Origin: Anisakis pegreffii
Taxonomy: Eukaryota > Nematoda > Chromadorea > Rhabditida > Anisakidae
NCBI GenBank assembly: GCA_035041965.1
Contig: JAPYMA010000443.1
Location: 124,001 to 188,000, forward strand
Reading direction: 5' to 3'
Length of the DNA: 64,000 nt
Shown: in pieces, positions 25,443 through 40,664 of the stretch
How the letters are laid out: every line of letters starts with the position of its first letter
Numbering within the stretch: position 1 is the stretch's first letter
Notes under the pieces: generated by a model
Database searches by the model: none
What the model was told of the DNA's origin: nothing
Seen by the model: the letters and a program-made list of their open reading frames with translations, nothing else
Position numbers and translations under genes: made by a program

Positions 25443-27026
25443 TTATGCGGACGAAGAGCCATTGCATTTCTCTTTTTCATTTTTATGGTCGAAATTGAAC
25501 GTAAATTCGGAAGCACCATCGTCATCAAGAGAAGAAGCATTATTGATGAGGACGCGACGGGGTGAGTGCAGTTCGAATGTTTGGAATGAATCACGGAGTT
25601 CATCGAGTTCTGGTGATGTCAGCTAAATGAAGAGTGTTATGACAGATGATCACCTCAACGAATGCACTCACCTCTGAATGTTTCAGCACACGATGAGAGT
25701 GCTCCTCCAGCTTTTCACTACTATGATCGCTCTTAATTCCCAATAACAAATCACTCAACTTCGCACAAATCTCGTTGAAAAACACATCGGATAAAGTCGC
25801 TTGTTCATCGATTATACGCAGAACGACCTCTTCACTTATAGTGTCGAAGAATCGATAAGCTAAAATGACAAGATGATGAGTGCTCAGTAACAATGGAAAC
25901 AACGATTAACTCACAGTGAGCAGTCAAACAACCAGCCAATTCCAAAGCAGCTGCATTGAAGCTCACTGATGGTTTTGCACCTGAAAGCACATCACCTTTA
26001 TGAAGTAAGTCATCTTTATGACGTCGAATCGAATACAATAATAATAATCGAACCGGCAATCGAGACCCTTGGAAATATATAAGCCGTGACCAATGAAGCG
26101 CATGGCTGTGTTTGCTCAACACACAGCTCGCCATCGGTGCGCAACGTGTGAGCTCGAGTGAAGAATATATTGAATGCGACCTCTTTCGAATTCAGGTATT
26201 GTACAGTCTTTGTTATGTTCCTTTATTTATCGTTCATTAATTAATCATATTGTGAGTAATGACTAAGAGAATAAATATGGCAACTATCAATATACCAGAT
26301 GAACTTATCGAAGTGATCTTCTGATGGCAGTTGAAATACGATGCTCGATATGAACCAGCTCGGTCTTCTGATCACATACAAATCACCTTTCATATGCTCA
26401 CACCTCTGCACATAGCATAGCATTAGTAATAATAATGCTATGAACAATAATAATGATAAGAGTAAAAAAGAATAACCCGATTGATAATATCCGAGCTGTA
26501 AGGCCACGTGAGAGCGTGTAGGTGCAGATGGTTCACAGAGGCATTCGCCAACAGACTGTTGAATAAGATGTGGAACGACTCGTCGTCATAGAGCAACATG
26601 GCGTCTGTTGCTATTCGGATGGCCATCTCGTTGCACACCTTTAATTGTTTAATTGTCACGAGACAATGACAGCAGTTGCTGGGAATATTACCTGTGGCAA
26701 TGACTGGCTTATGGCTGGTATTATTAGGGAGTGACCCCTTTCCAACGGCGAATTATTTATCGCGATTACATGACGATCGAGACGATCCACACTGATCGGC
26801 TTGTCTTTACATCGCATGTACAACATCACCTTTACTTATCATCATTAGAGCTTTACTAATATCGTCGCGATTATAACGAATCTATTTAAATGAACCTCAT
26901 TCTGTTTGAGTTTATTAAAATTCCATCTCAGTGCGTTAAACGGCTCATTAACAGAATGAAAACGCATTGGTTTACGTCTCAGTTGGCCACGTTCGATATT
27001 CAACTATAATTATTAATAATCAATAC

Positions 27027-27067
<41 letters not shown>

Positions 27068-27500
27068 GATGATAATAATAAATACCTGAATTGATAAATT
27101 GAAATCTCCAGGAATAAGTTTATACATTGAATTAAGTTCATAATTGAAAACATTCTCCTTCTTCGCGCATTCCCATCGAAACATGAATAGATCTTTGAAC
27201 TAAATAAAACCATCTCTTATTCTGTATTAATCACGTCTGAATCCCATTTCTAATAATCATAATAATAACCTTCTGGTGTTGTTCTGATTTCTTATTATCA
27301 TCATTCAGATCATAGATAAAATCTGATGTTGAATAATAAAAAACAGGTGCTGAGGATGTACATTCCAGATCAACTGGCAACTGAAATTGTTATTATTTCA
27401 ATTACACTTTCATACAGCATAATCACAGTAAACAAACCTGGACTGATGATAATGAACGTTGAGCGCGGGGTGTTGAGCCAAGCATTACTATTTTGCGCAT
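25443..27500 (-). CDS. GDP-D-glucose phosphorylase (GDPGP1/mcp-1 family)
   Basis: About eleven exons, with the start at 27498-27500 (MRKIVMLGSTPRAQRS) and TAA at 25443-25445. Family blocks in order: LFMFRWECAKKENVF (about 27150), LNIERGQLRRKP with ALRWNFNKLKQNE (26895-27003), RHVIAINNSPLERGH (about 26760), FNSLLANASVNHLHLH (about 26540), which carries the HIT-like catalytic His-x-His-x-His, RVSIAG (about 26050), PSVSFNAAALELAGCL (about 25930), and a helical tail ending LTSPELDELRDSF and a Ser-rich end. The enzyme phosphorolyses GDP-glucose to glucose-1-phosphate and GDP, probably clearing a mistaken by-product of GDP-mannose synthesis, in the cytosol. The active-site motif is intact. Internal junctions were chosen by phase and homology pattern. 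Confidence 0.85.
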
Positions 27501-29092
<1,592 letters not shown>

Positions 29093-31494
29093 ATGCTGCA
29101 ACAACAAAACATGACAACAGATTTGTATGGAAGTGAAAATCATAACCAGTGCTATTACATGGTTCAATTTTGATATGATTATGCTTATGAAGAGAATGAG
29201 TGATAATAAAACGAACAAATTCAGGGAACTGACTTTTTACCGGTGAAGATCTACATGATAGGAGTGTTTGCGTTGATCATTTCGATACTCTCCATAATAT
29301 TCAACTCGTTCTTCACAATCGTCTTCATTCGCAATAAACCCTTACGAAACACATCGATTTTCTATTTCGGCATCCTGGCGATCCTTGACATATTTATGGC
29401 GTTTAATTACATCGGACTTATGGTTGTTCCTGTTCGTTTTTATCGTGTTAATCTTTCGACTTCAACCCTCCCACTCTCCTCTGTCAATAAGAAGGTGATA
29501 TCGTAATGGCTGTTTATTATCAACTCTTTATAAGAGCACTAATATTTGAACAAAGCAGTATAATCAGCTGATGATCGCCAGCATCATCCTTCCTGTAATC
29601 AGACTCGTATCGTTTCTTGATAACAGCCAAACTTTCATTTCGGAATAATTCAAGACGAATTGGGTATCAGCTTAGTATTTTCAATGCACTGTTGATTTTT
29701 GCTTGGTTGATAGTGAATGCAATCTACAGTATCACTTCTGTGTTCGTGTCCTCAAAAGTGAAGATAACTGGTTTCTGCAACGAAGCTTATGCCATTTCTA
29801 TTCCCTTTTCATGGCACACAGATACTCGTTGCATTAATCACTCATCATGCAGTGGCTTCACTAAATAACCTTAGGGCAGCTATCTTATCTTCACTGTCCT
29901 CTTGTTCATACAAGTGCTATTACTTGTGATGCCCTAATGCCAGCACACGTCATCCTTCAATTCAACTTCAATACGTTAACACTTTGTGCACACCAAACAT
30001 TATTTGTTTAATTCAGCAAAACGTATTTATAAGTGACGATTACTTCTAAAATATTACTTCTTCGTATAATCGAGAATCAATGCGTATAGCAGCCTGTAAT
30101 AGTGCTGAAGTGGCCATCGAATCATCAGAAACTGAGAGGAGATTGGGAGGGTTAATAATACTTGATTAAATTAATGATAATGGTAGTGAAATTGAGGTGT
30201 ATATGGACCAGTTTGAGTTGCTGTGGCTATATAAAGTGTTTTTGATGTACTTGAGAGGGCTAATGATGCTGAGTTGCACAGTGATGTTCGCTTCAATATT
30301 ACTGATTTTAATCGCCACTTTCGAACGACTGCTCGTCAATATTCAGTTTAAATACTCGACTTCGATTAGAAAGTGCTTTATATATTCTTTAATTTCATTT
30401 TCAAATTTAATTAAAATGAATTAATATCGGTGGCGAATGCAATCTTTGTGGTTCAATTTAATAGAAATGGATGAATTTGATTAAAACAAAGCAAATAAAA
30501 ATAACAATGAACATAAATACAGATATCTAGAGAGGAATCGACCGATCGTCTCGCTAGCGTGCATCGCAGTTGCATTTCTATATAAGATTTGTGTTTATTT
30601 CGAGATTCACTTCATTCAAATTCAAAACTGCACTGATTTTGCGCAGTTCGAGATACAACCTACTGCACTTGCAAACAACCCCATTTACAAGTTTATCATT
30701 ACCATTATTCTTTTATGATCATCTCAAAGCCGTTTCTGCTGAGTCATTTGAGAATAATTCTATCAAAACACCAATTCAGTTCATGGTGAATAAAATATAA
30801 TTGAATTGCATTTGGTATTATTATAGATTCTGGTGGATGTTTTTACTAAGAAATCTCATTGACAGAATAATGCCGTTCTTCATATTGGTCACGATGAACT
30901 TTCAAATAATAAAGAGTTTGAAGAGAGAGCAGTTCGGTGGATCGTTGAAACGATCTTCTTCACAGTGCACACGCACTCGATCTACTTTGAGGGTGAGTGC
31001 TTGTTGTTACCATGCAAAGTCGTGTAAACTGTATCAAAATCAAATCAGGATGCAACCCGAGTGCTGATCAGCTGTGTGAGCATGTACCTGATGTCACAAT
31101 CACTACAAATCATAATCACCTTCTGGGAAACAATCCACAAGAGTTCACTGGAGTTGGATCTGTATCAGTTCTATTCGTATCTGAATGATATGATGAGCAT
31201 CCTGACTCTTCTTTCGAGGTATAATATCATGTCATGTCATATCATATCAGCAGTAATATCATAATCGTAATGAATTGCAGTTGTTTAAGATATCCAGTCT
31301 ACTGTGCATGTAACAAACCCATCAAGAACGCATCTCTCAAAACACTACAACAAATACGCAGTCTGCTATCACGACAGAAACCGAACCAATCTGTTCAATA
31401 TGAAATGATTGATATCCATAGCAAACAGCAAATGAACTCTCACATAGACAACAATAAAGCACATGTTTATAAATCACATCAATGGACGTTATAA
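29093..31494 (+). CDS. Rhodopsin-like G protein-coupled receptor, probably peptide-type
   Basis: The start at 29093 gives a short extracellular tail with an N-glycosylation site (QNMTTD). Helices follow in order: TM1 IGVFALIISILSIIFNSFF and TM2 SIFYFGILAILDIFMAF (exon from 29226); TM3 LMMLSCTVMFASILLILIA with FER in the DRY position (30197-30400); TM4 PIVSLACIAVAFLYKICVYF (about 30545); TM5 FWWMFLLRNLIDRIMPFFIL (about 30825); TM6 VLISCVSMYLMSQSLQIII (about 31055); and TM7 near 31150-31290, followed by LRYPVYCACNKPIK. The tail ends at TAA 31492-31494. The second intron, between TM2 and TM3, is long and contains another receptor-like fragment. Ligand is unknown. The flp-6 locus is about 5.5 kb away, but proximity alone does not suggest a ligand pair. 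Confidence 0.75.
29617..29868 (+). pseudogene. Receptor-like relic inside the GPCR intron
   Basis: A frame between the TM2 and TM3 exons encodes a basic loop (FRNNSRRIG) followed by a helix (FNALLIFAWLIVNAIYSITS) and a second partly hydrophobic segment. This resembles a cytoplasmic loop 3 to TM6 stretch of a nematode serpentine receptor and does not fit between TM2 and TM3 of the surrounding gene. It may be the remains of a tandem receptor duplicate, or a separate small exon set I could not assemble. Confidence 0.4.
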
Positions 31495-31536
31495 AGTGCC
31501 GTTTTAATAAACGATTATTGCCTTCATCAACTGCTT

Positions 31537-33194
31537 TCAAATTGTGTTCAGATCATCAATTGTTTTGCGATATTCCTTGTTCGGTATAAATGCTTCCCAA
31601 CGTGATGCTGGATATATATGTTTGTTCTTTTCGTACCAGCTCCGCAGTACCACCTGTTAAAGTAGCAGTGATAACAATAATATTAACAATGCGATCGAAG
31701 ATAATACCTTGGCTGGATGGGATTCACCACAGTCGATGGCAGCATCTTGACGGAGTCTGATCTCACTGGCCGCATCGAACTCATATAAAGGGCCAGTTTT
31801 ACCAACTGCCTTTGTAGCAATGAAGTCTTGGAATCTGTATAAGAGGATGGATGTAAGATGATATTCTGAAGGACAGATGAACTAATAAGTAAATAACGAA
31901 CGTATAGAAGTGCGGTATAATGAGATCCTCCTTGACAAACATCAGATTCTCAGCCACCACCGGTCTCAACTCGCTAAACTCCCTTTTCAGCGCCTATAAA
32001 CAATCTGAGGTGTACTGCATGCACGATAAAATGAGCGTAATAACCTCTAAAGCAGTGATCAAGAACTGTGATATGGTATATCCCTTCTTGACTCGCAAGT
32101 CCTTGCGATGACTCGAACCATCCCAATATGCATAAGCCACGTTTATTTCTTCATTCTTCTCCTTATCTTGTAACCTCTTCCATTCTTTCGATAGCTCTTC
32201 TTTTAATCTTTATTTCATACCATTATTATCTATTGTTATTTTAATTGTTATCAATTAAAACAAACTTTGTCAATTGATCTTCACGTTCTCGGTCCGGTAA
32301 AAAGCCAGTTTCAATCGTTGGATCCATACCCATTCTCTGTCGGTTAATTGCTTCATTATATTTATTACAGAATATCAGTATCAATAGTTATAATATTAAA
32401 AACCTTTTTGGGGACAACGTACGTCGACGTTGACTGCTCATCACACTCTTCGTCATCGTCCTCGAACGCAAATGACAGAACTCTCTTCTTAAGTGAATTT
32501 GTTATCAATAACGTCTAATAATATCAGTGAATTATAATCAACACCTGGTTTTTGTCTTTATCATCACTACTATCAGTTGCCTTTCTTCGTTTATCCAACA
32601 CCTTCGATGTTCCATCGGTCACGATCTGTGTCTCTCTGAATGATGCTTCAACTTAAATAATTTATTCACTACTGTTCACTATTCCCCTGCAAGCTATAGC
32701 ACTACCGGAGAGGTAACTATTCGTAGCGATTTTTAAGACGTCCGTTAACTCGCTTGCTTGCATCTGCACCCGCCTCAACGGGTTGAAGTTGAATACCTCA
32801 TACACTTTCTACAAGAGTTACTTTGCTTCAGCAGCAACATGCGCATCACTCTATATATATGTGTGTAAAACAAAACCTCATTTCAATGACATCCTTCTGT
32901 TTCTCTCTCATTTCATCTAATGTAACTAATCCAACGGTGCTCGACTTCAGCGATTCTTCAATAGCATCGTAATTGGCAGTAAACTTCGATTTTATTCCAC
33001 TTTTCACTGAAACTTGTTCATTTATTGATGATAATCCTGCTTTAAATCAATGTTTTTGCATGAAATATAAATTAAAAAACTGAACAATTTTCGGTTTCCT
33101 CCTCAATTTTCTTCCGTCTCTGTTCGATAGCTTCTTTTGCGCGTTCACGGTTTTTTGCGATGTGTATCAAACGACCAGCATCAGCTTTCGACAT
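31537..33194 (-). CDS. FAM50/XAP5 family nuclear protein
   Basis: The start is at 33192-33194 ([19 protein letters not shown]), followed by a long charged coiled coil. Later exons (about 32880-33000) contain [15 protein letters not shown] sequence, then acidic and Lys-rich linkers (32400-32640). The conserved C-terminal half covers about 31700-32300, with EELKKEWKRLQ-type sequence and [12 protein letters not shown]. The end is [19 protein letters not shown], then [12 protein letters not shown] and TGA at 31537-31539. Human FAM50A has the same ending pattern and associates with the spliceosome C complex. A short-lived TA-rich intron separates several exons. The 5' end faces ATP synthase e, 1.1 kb away. 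Confidence 0.88.
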
Positions 33195-34334
33195 TTTACC
33201 TTTAATTATTTCTATTATTCATAGTCAACATCATAAAGCAACCTTATCATTCACACTATCTCGGATCGATGTTCATCTCCCCTTTATGTTCACAGTGAAT
33301 GCTTATGACTGACCTTACTAGCGTATTCTTTTTCATAAATCACAACATCAGCCTTTAATACAAACAATAACAGCATATTTCAAACCCTACCCCACCACCC
33401 CTGGCTTACTTTCACTATTCGATCTCTTTAAAAATATATTTTAAGCTATAATTTACATCAATGCAAGTTACATTAATGTACATCAATGTAATCTACATCA
33501 ATGTACATCGATGCACAATGATCTAAACGAATTTTGCTCGTCGATCATACGACAAACACGAATTTTATTCATTTCTCACAGATCCATGCTGCAACAACAA
33601 GTGCAATTCTTCGAAAAAGGGTTAATCGGAAATCAGTCGTTCGTTGAGGTACGCAGATTGTTACAGCTTATTGATTGTTCGAACCGCAAATATCGCGTTG
33701 AGAGAAGTCCTGTTTGAATAACATGAGATCAAGTTTGGATAATCAAATCCAGATATGGCGATGGATTATATTCGGAACTAACTCAGATTGAGACTCACAT
33801 CGAACCGAGGCGTCCACTGAACAAACTGATGGTCTACCGAGGTTTCTAGATGCAACGCAACGCACTGGACTTGATGCAGATTTAAGAACCGTTGTTTTGC
33901 ACAAGCTAACACAAGCGTAGATTTGAGTTCAGGTTCAAGCTTACCGTCAGATTCAGGTTCAGGTTTAGCCTGAGCCTTAGACCGATTATGTGGCATTGCA
34001 ATGCTCCAAGTGCCGATGAATCTCTGAAGAACTAGTCAATGCAGGCATACTGTAACGCAAACGTCTACAGTGTGATGGTGCGAGCACGTTGCGCACTTGA
34101 ACGAACGCCTCTTTTCAGACTATCGGTTTTTCGAAGAACCTTATCGCACGCATCCCTTTCCCATTCTCGTTGCAACACATTAATTGGTCGTGGTTTTACA
34201 TTGCATCTCGTTGAGTTATCTATTCATCGATCGGTGGGTTATTAATCGAGTGAACATGTGTATCCTTTTTGATTATTGCAAGTAGAAGTGTAGTATCTGT
34301 TTTTAATATTTGATAATTAAGCCAGTATTTATAG
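33195..34334. other. Divergent intergenic region with a dispersed-repeat copy
   Basis: This lies between the start of FAM50 and the start of ATP synthase e. Around 33455-33515 there are several copies of a TACATCAATG-like decamer. Around 34078-34150 lies a copy of a dispersed repeat (CACGTTGCGCACTTGAACGA). Minus-strand text at 33910-33975 repeats TTCAGGTTCAG-like units and yields a PEPE-type frame, which I regard as noncoding. Confidence 0.4.
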
Positions 34335-34813
34335 ATGTCGTTCCCTCGCCATCCAAACGCAGTGATACTTCCATCACCAATACACGTATCACCTCTTATT
34401 CGATTTTCACGATACGCTGCCCTAGGTATCCATTTGATTATTATTAAATATGAGTTGAATCAATTATTATTTGTATGCGATGATAAGAATGATGATCACA
34501 ATAATAGGATTGGGAGTGTTATGGGGTGCGTACAGATTGCGGAAGATTCGTGAATATCATGCGGATATTCGTGAATGGGAACATGAAAAACAAATGGCCA
34601 AACAGCACGAAGATGCTATAAAGAAGAAGTGGTTGGCCAAAGACGAAATGAGATATCTGATGAAGGTGAGAAAAACAAATTGTTTGCAATTATCACTGCC
34701 CATTCTGAATACTGGTTGTTAATGGATGATATATGCCTGTTTAGGTGGTGAATATTCCATTCGAGGAAGGAGTGACGCAGTTCGGGGTTGAAGATTTATA
34801 TCGCGAAGAATGA
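34335..34813 (+). CDS. Mitochondrial ATP synthase subunit e
   Basis: Three exons: 34335 to about 34423, about 34507-34664 and 34745-34813. The protein is about 104 residues, close to the family's usual size with a short N-terminal extension (MSFPRHPNAVILPSP). It has IHVSPLIRFSRYAALG, then a single membrane helix (GLGVLWGAYRLRKIREY), then a charged helix (EWEHEKQMAKQHEDAIKKKW). Subunit e belongs to the Fo membrane sector and helps dimerise ATP synthase and shape cristae. The helix carries a GxxxxG-like glycine pattern instead of a perfect GxxxG, as far as I can read. It ends tail to tail with NDUFB10, 320 bases away. Confidence 0.85.
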
Positions 34814-35133
34814 TTTAGTTTTCATCAGTTTATTACCAGTATCGAATGTTGTCTTACGACTGATACAATAGGATCATAATAATCATTATACAGTTTTCAT
34901 CATTTTTAGTACTTCGCTTTATTTATACATAAAGATGTTGTTTAGTAAAATGTCTTTATAAGCTTGCTGTTAATATGTTTACATATATGACGAAAGAGTC
35001 TGCTTTATACGATGCGGATATAAAACGAGCACGGCGATGAATAGCTTTATGCGAGTGCACATAATCAATATAAACACACAGTATCGACCTAAAAGAATAC
35101 AGTACACTACAAACGAATGTATCGAACCAACGA

Positions 35134-36105
35134 CTAGAACAACTTAAAGTCACTCGTTTTGCCTTGCTCTTTATCGAAGTTTTCATCCTCACTCAGCTTC
35201 TTGTAATACTGCCAATCCTTCGACAGAGGCTTATCACCCTCAATCGTGCTCTTGCTCAGATAGTTCTCGTATGGCGGTTCGTAATTCTTCTTGTCTTCGT
35301 AGAACATGCCCTTCTTCCAGAACGAATAATCGAACTCACCCTTCGACAGCTTCTCTTTGTGTTCCTTTAATGATACTCATTATATACTGAGATGTACATG
35401 TAATGCATACACTCACCTTAAGAGCAATCTCCCGTTCTGCCATAATTTCCGGATGTCTTCTTTCCCAAATCATGCGATGTTTCTGCTTCATGTATGCATC
35501 ACGTACATCTGCTTCCGATCCCAATTCACCGTATTTTATAAAGAAATTCAATTCGCTCTCTTCCAGATCTTCGATAACCTGTAATTAGTTCACTTCATTA
35601 AGTCGCAATCAAACCAATCAAACGACATACTTTAACGCAAGGTGAATAATTGGGTGCGTTGTAATTGATGCATCTTTCGACTCGACCACGCAGTATTTGC
35701 AGTATATAGCCATCCACCATTCTAAATCAATAACGATAAGTGAGTATGACAAGATGAATGGAAAGTGAGAACTGTCCGAACCACTAACTTATCAAGTCTG
35801 AACTGTTCATTCGCTTCGTAAAAGCATGCCTTGTCATTCACACCACATTGATCAATGTTCGCGACACGATCCAATTTGCGATGGTAATAAGGCAATCGGT
35901 GCTTGTCATGCAAAGGCTCAACAATATTCTCCCGAAACCAGCTGGCTGGGTAATCGAAAAAACGATGAGCGTAGTATTTCATTCGCGGGTAATAGGTCCC
36001 TCTGCTGTCCAGTTCCCGAATATGCCAATAGGCATCCCATTCTTTACGATCTTCTTCACGACGCAATTGCTGCGCGCTCTTCTCTTCTTGCAGTACTTCC
36101 GGCAT
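35134..36105 (-). CDS. Complex I subunit NDUFB10 (PDSW)
   Basis: Four exons: about 35793-36105, 35632-35722, 35417-35578 and 35134-35362. The start gives MPEVLQEEKSAQQLRREEDR. Family features are the basic amphipathic stretch with FFDYPASWFRENIVEPLHDK, then YYHRKLDRVANIDQCGVND, ACFYEANEQF, and in the next exons RVERCINYNAPNYSPC. The spaced cysteines match the CHCH-like disulfide pattern of this intermembrane-space-facing subunit. The C-terminal exon (KGEFDYSFWKKGMFY onward, ending DFKLF) is longer than in mammals. It is an accessory subunit of the complex I membrane arm. Its start and that of rpt-2 are divergent, 456 bases apart, so they may share a promoter. Confidence 0.88.
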
Positions 36106-36561
36106 CTTACCTTTAATTTCAATATATCACTACCACTTTTATCTAGTAACCGTACACAATCACTATCAGTACGGTGAAAAATGAAACAGCCTATTAAAAA
36201 ATTTTTCGCGCAATACCGCTATCATAAACCCAGCCAGTAGTCGGCTGGTAACATTATCTGAAAATATCCATCGTTTTGCATGCTCCATGATGAATGGCAA
36301 TCTGCCACAACAATTGAACGACGAATGTACTGATAATCGCTCGTTGTACTTATGCGAACTGTGATTGAATCTACGAACGATGTTTGAGTGCTGGCGATTT
36401 TGCATTCACTTGATACCAAAGTGATGATATATTCAGTTTTTAAGTTGAGTTGGTTTCTTTTTGTTAACTGTTTAATTTGGTTGATAGATGTGCTGTTATA
36501 GTGATGTAAATATCATCCCTGAGAGTTGATAAAATTTTAGACTTGATCGAGAGAAGTAATT

Positions 36562-38483
<1,922 letters not shown>

Positions 38484-38654
38484 TTATTCATTTCTTCACT
38501 CTGTTAATGAATATTCACCTTATCAATAAATGAATTTTTTCTTCTTAAAAAACTTTTTCCATACTGCAAAGCCACTCTTCACATTCATCTCTAATCGAAT
38601 ATCACTTCGTATGTATTGCGTTACAAAACTAGCTGCCCGTCAATCTCTGTACAT

Positions 38655-38900
38655 GAGAGCTGTGCACTGTGAGTGTAAGGTGATGCGAGTGTGCAAGATG
38701 GGACTTGAACACGTTGCGAACGTGAATGAACGGGCGATTCTTCGAAGAATCGCCAAGTAATCGCTCACCTAGGTGTGGGCCGGACTCGCCAATGGGTGTG
38801 TACCAAAGCAGCGTGAAGACAGAGAGAGAGCAGCGGTTTTCACATCTCTAAGAAGAGAGGAGAATACGACACTTACGTATGCGGTGCCTTTGGAGGTAGG
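38655..38900 (+). repeat. Dispersed repeat copy with palindromic core
   Basis: The core GGCGATTCTTCGAAGAATCG (38732-38752) is a near-perfect palindrome. The left flank has CTTGAACACGTTGCGAACGT. The right flank has ACAGAGAGAGAGCAGCGG. Related text appears at about 2370-2490, 8330-8420, 34078-34150 and 43460-43560 (reverse orientation). Confidence 0.55.
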
Positions 38901-39353
38901 GATGGATCCGTCTGAAGATCGTATGTTGCTTGCTGGGAATAGCCTAGCGACCCCTTATTAAGCTCATTTATTGATGCTACCAAGATTGCAGTCATTTTCG
39001 AAACGATTCTATCAATTGGTGACTGGTCGTTGGCACTGAGCCAATTTTTATCGTTATGACGTCATTCATTTATATACATATATTTTTTATCTTTATCATT
39101 ATTACAAAATAATGAATATCTGTTCCATTATGATGACTCACCACGCACATGTAATTATACGCGTATATAGTGCATTCGTGGTTTCGTGGAATTTATATTA
39201 GTGATTCATAATTTTTGTTTGATATTGTTTTAAATATTTCTTATTCATCGGTGGAACGTTGATAATTATGTTCATGATGGTTATTACAACTGCATGTTCA
39301 TATTGATTGATCCTTAAGCTGAATCTTCATTCTCTGAATATATTTATTTTTTG

Positions 39354-39355
<2 letters not shown>

Positions 39356-39409
<54 letters not shown>
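39356..39409. repeat. (TA)n microsatellite
   Basis: About 50 bases of uninterrupted TA dinucleotides downstream of rpt-2. Confidence 0.95.
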
Positions 39410-39412
<3 letters not shown>

Positions 39413-40664
39413 ATTAATCCAATAGTTTGTCACATGCTTTTTAATCTTTTATTTAAATTTTTATACTTTTGTTTCACTTTCTCTAATCCTCTTCGAAAGG
39501 CAATATATTCCTTCAGCCATTTTCCTTCTCCCTTGCGTGATTCCATTTATCGTTGATTTGGCATCTATACATTTGAATACGTCCGCTTATCGCGTTTGCG
39601 ATTATGTGTGTCGTTTTAGTTATTATTATTGATTAAATAAAAAAAGTTACATGTTGTTCGTACCATTTATATGGTTTCCGGTGGTGTTCGTTCGATTACT
39701 TTATATGATTAGATTTGATATGAGACGTATAATTAAAGAGTGTAACGAAAAAGTTGATGCAACGTTCAGTTGAATGATGTGTTCGTAACCAAATGCTGTG
39801 TTGTTACTATTAATCTCGGTTGTTCACTGTTTCAGTTACATAAACAACTAATCGCTTATTCATTTAGAGCTGTCAACATCACTGTCAATTCCAGGTCAGA
39901 ATCTTCTCGTAATTATTCACGTTCTCTTGTCCACATTGCATTAAATCCTACTCTATTCTTTGCATTGTGTTTGCTCATTGTCTATAATTTTCACGTACTT
40001 CTCAATAAATAATGCTAGTAAAAATATCTTAGAGCAGCTATCATTTGATGTAGCTGTCTAATCAATTTATTATTATTATATGCGGTTAATTTATTCATTG
40101 TTTGTTTCGTTATTATAAATATTGTAAGAAATTGAGGGATGTGAATGGTTATAAAATGAAATGAATATCGTACGACTGATAAATTCATTTTGTTATTTAT
40201 ATTATACTATGGCATACATATATAGCATTGAATGTTTTCAAAATTTGTGTTTAACATTGAATAACATTTATATTGTTGTTGTTATAAAGAATGAATATGT
40301 TTATATTGTTTCGTATTCGTATATAAATGTATATTTAAAAAATGGCTCTAACAAAAAGTGCGGAGAGAAAGCGTTGATAAAAAGATGCGTCATTTGTAAT
40401 ATGAATAGATGTTGCGATGTTATTTGTAACACAGAAATTTGTTGAGATAAGTTGTGTTCATGTTGGTTTGTATTCATAATCAATTCATTCATCTAATTAT
40501 TCGTATTGTTAACTCAGCAATAATCATCCTTCTATCATTTGATTCGAATATTTCCTATTAATTCGATCAGTACAAGATCAAATTGCCTGTAAAGTGTCTA
40601 CTCAGCGATTGTACTGTTGATACTGATTCGTTCGATTCTATTTGCTCGTTGACGGGCGATTTGG

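Larger units (their letters stand above)
38484..40664. other. Intergenic region between rpt-2 and fos-1
   Basis: It contains a dispersed repeat copy with a palindromic core at 38655-38900, a TA microsatellite at about 39356-39409, and AT-rich DNA. Short frames such as 39770-40012 and 40161-40445 show no domain. The last few hundred bases may contain the fos-1 promoter or 5' UTR. Confidence 0.45.
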
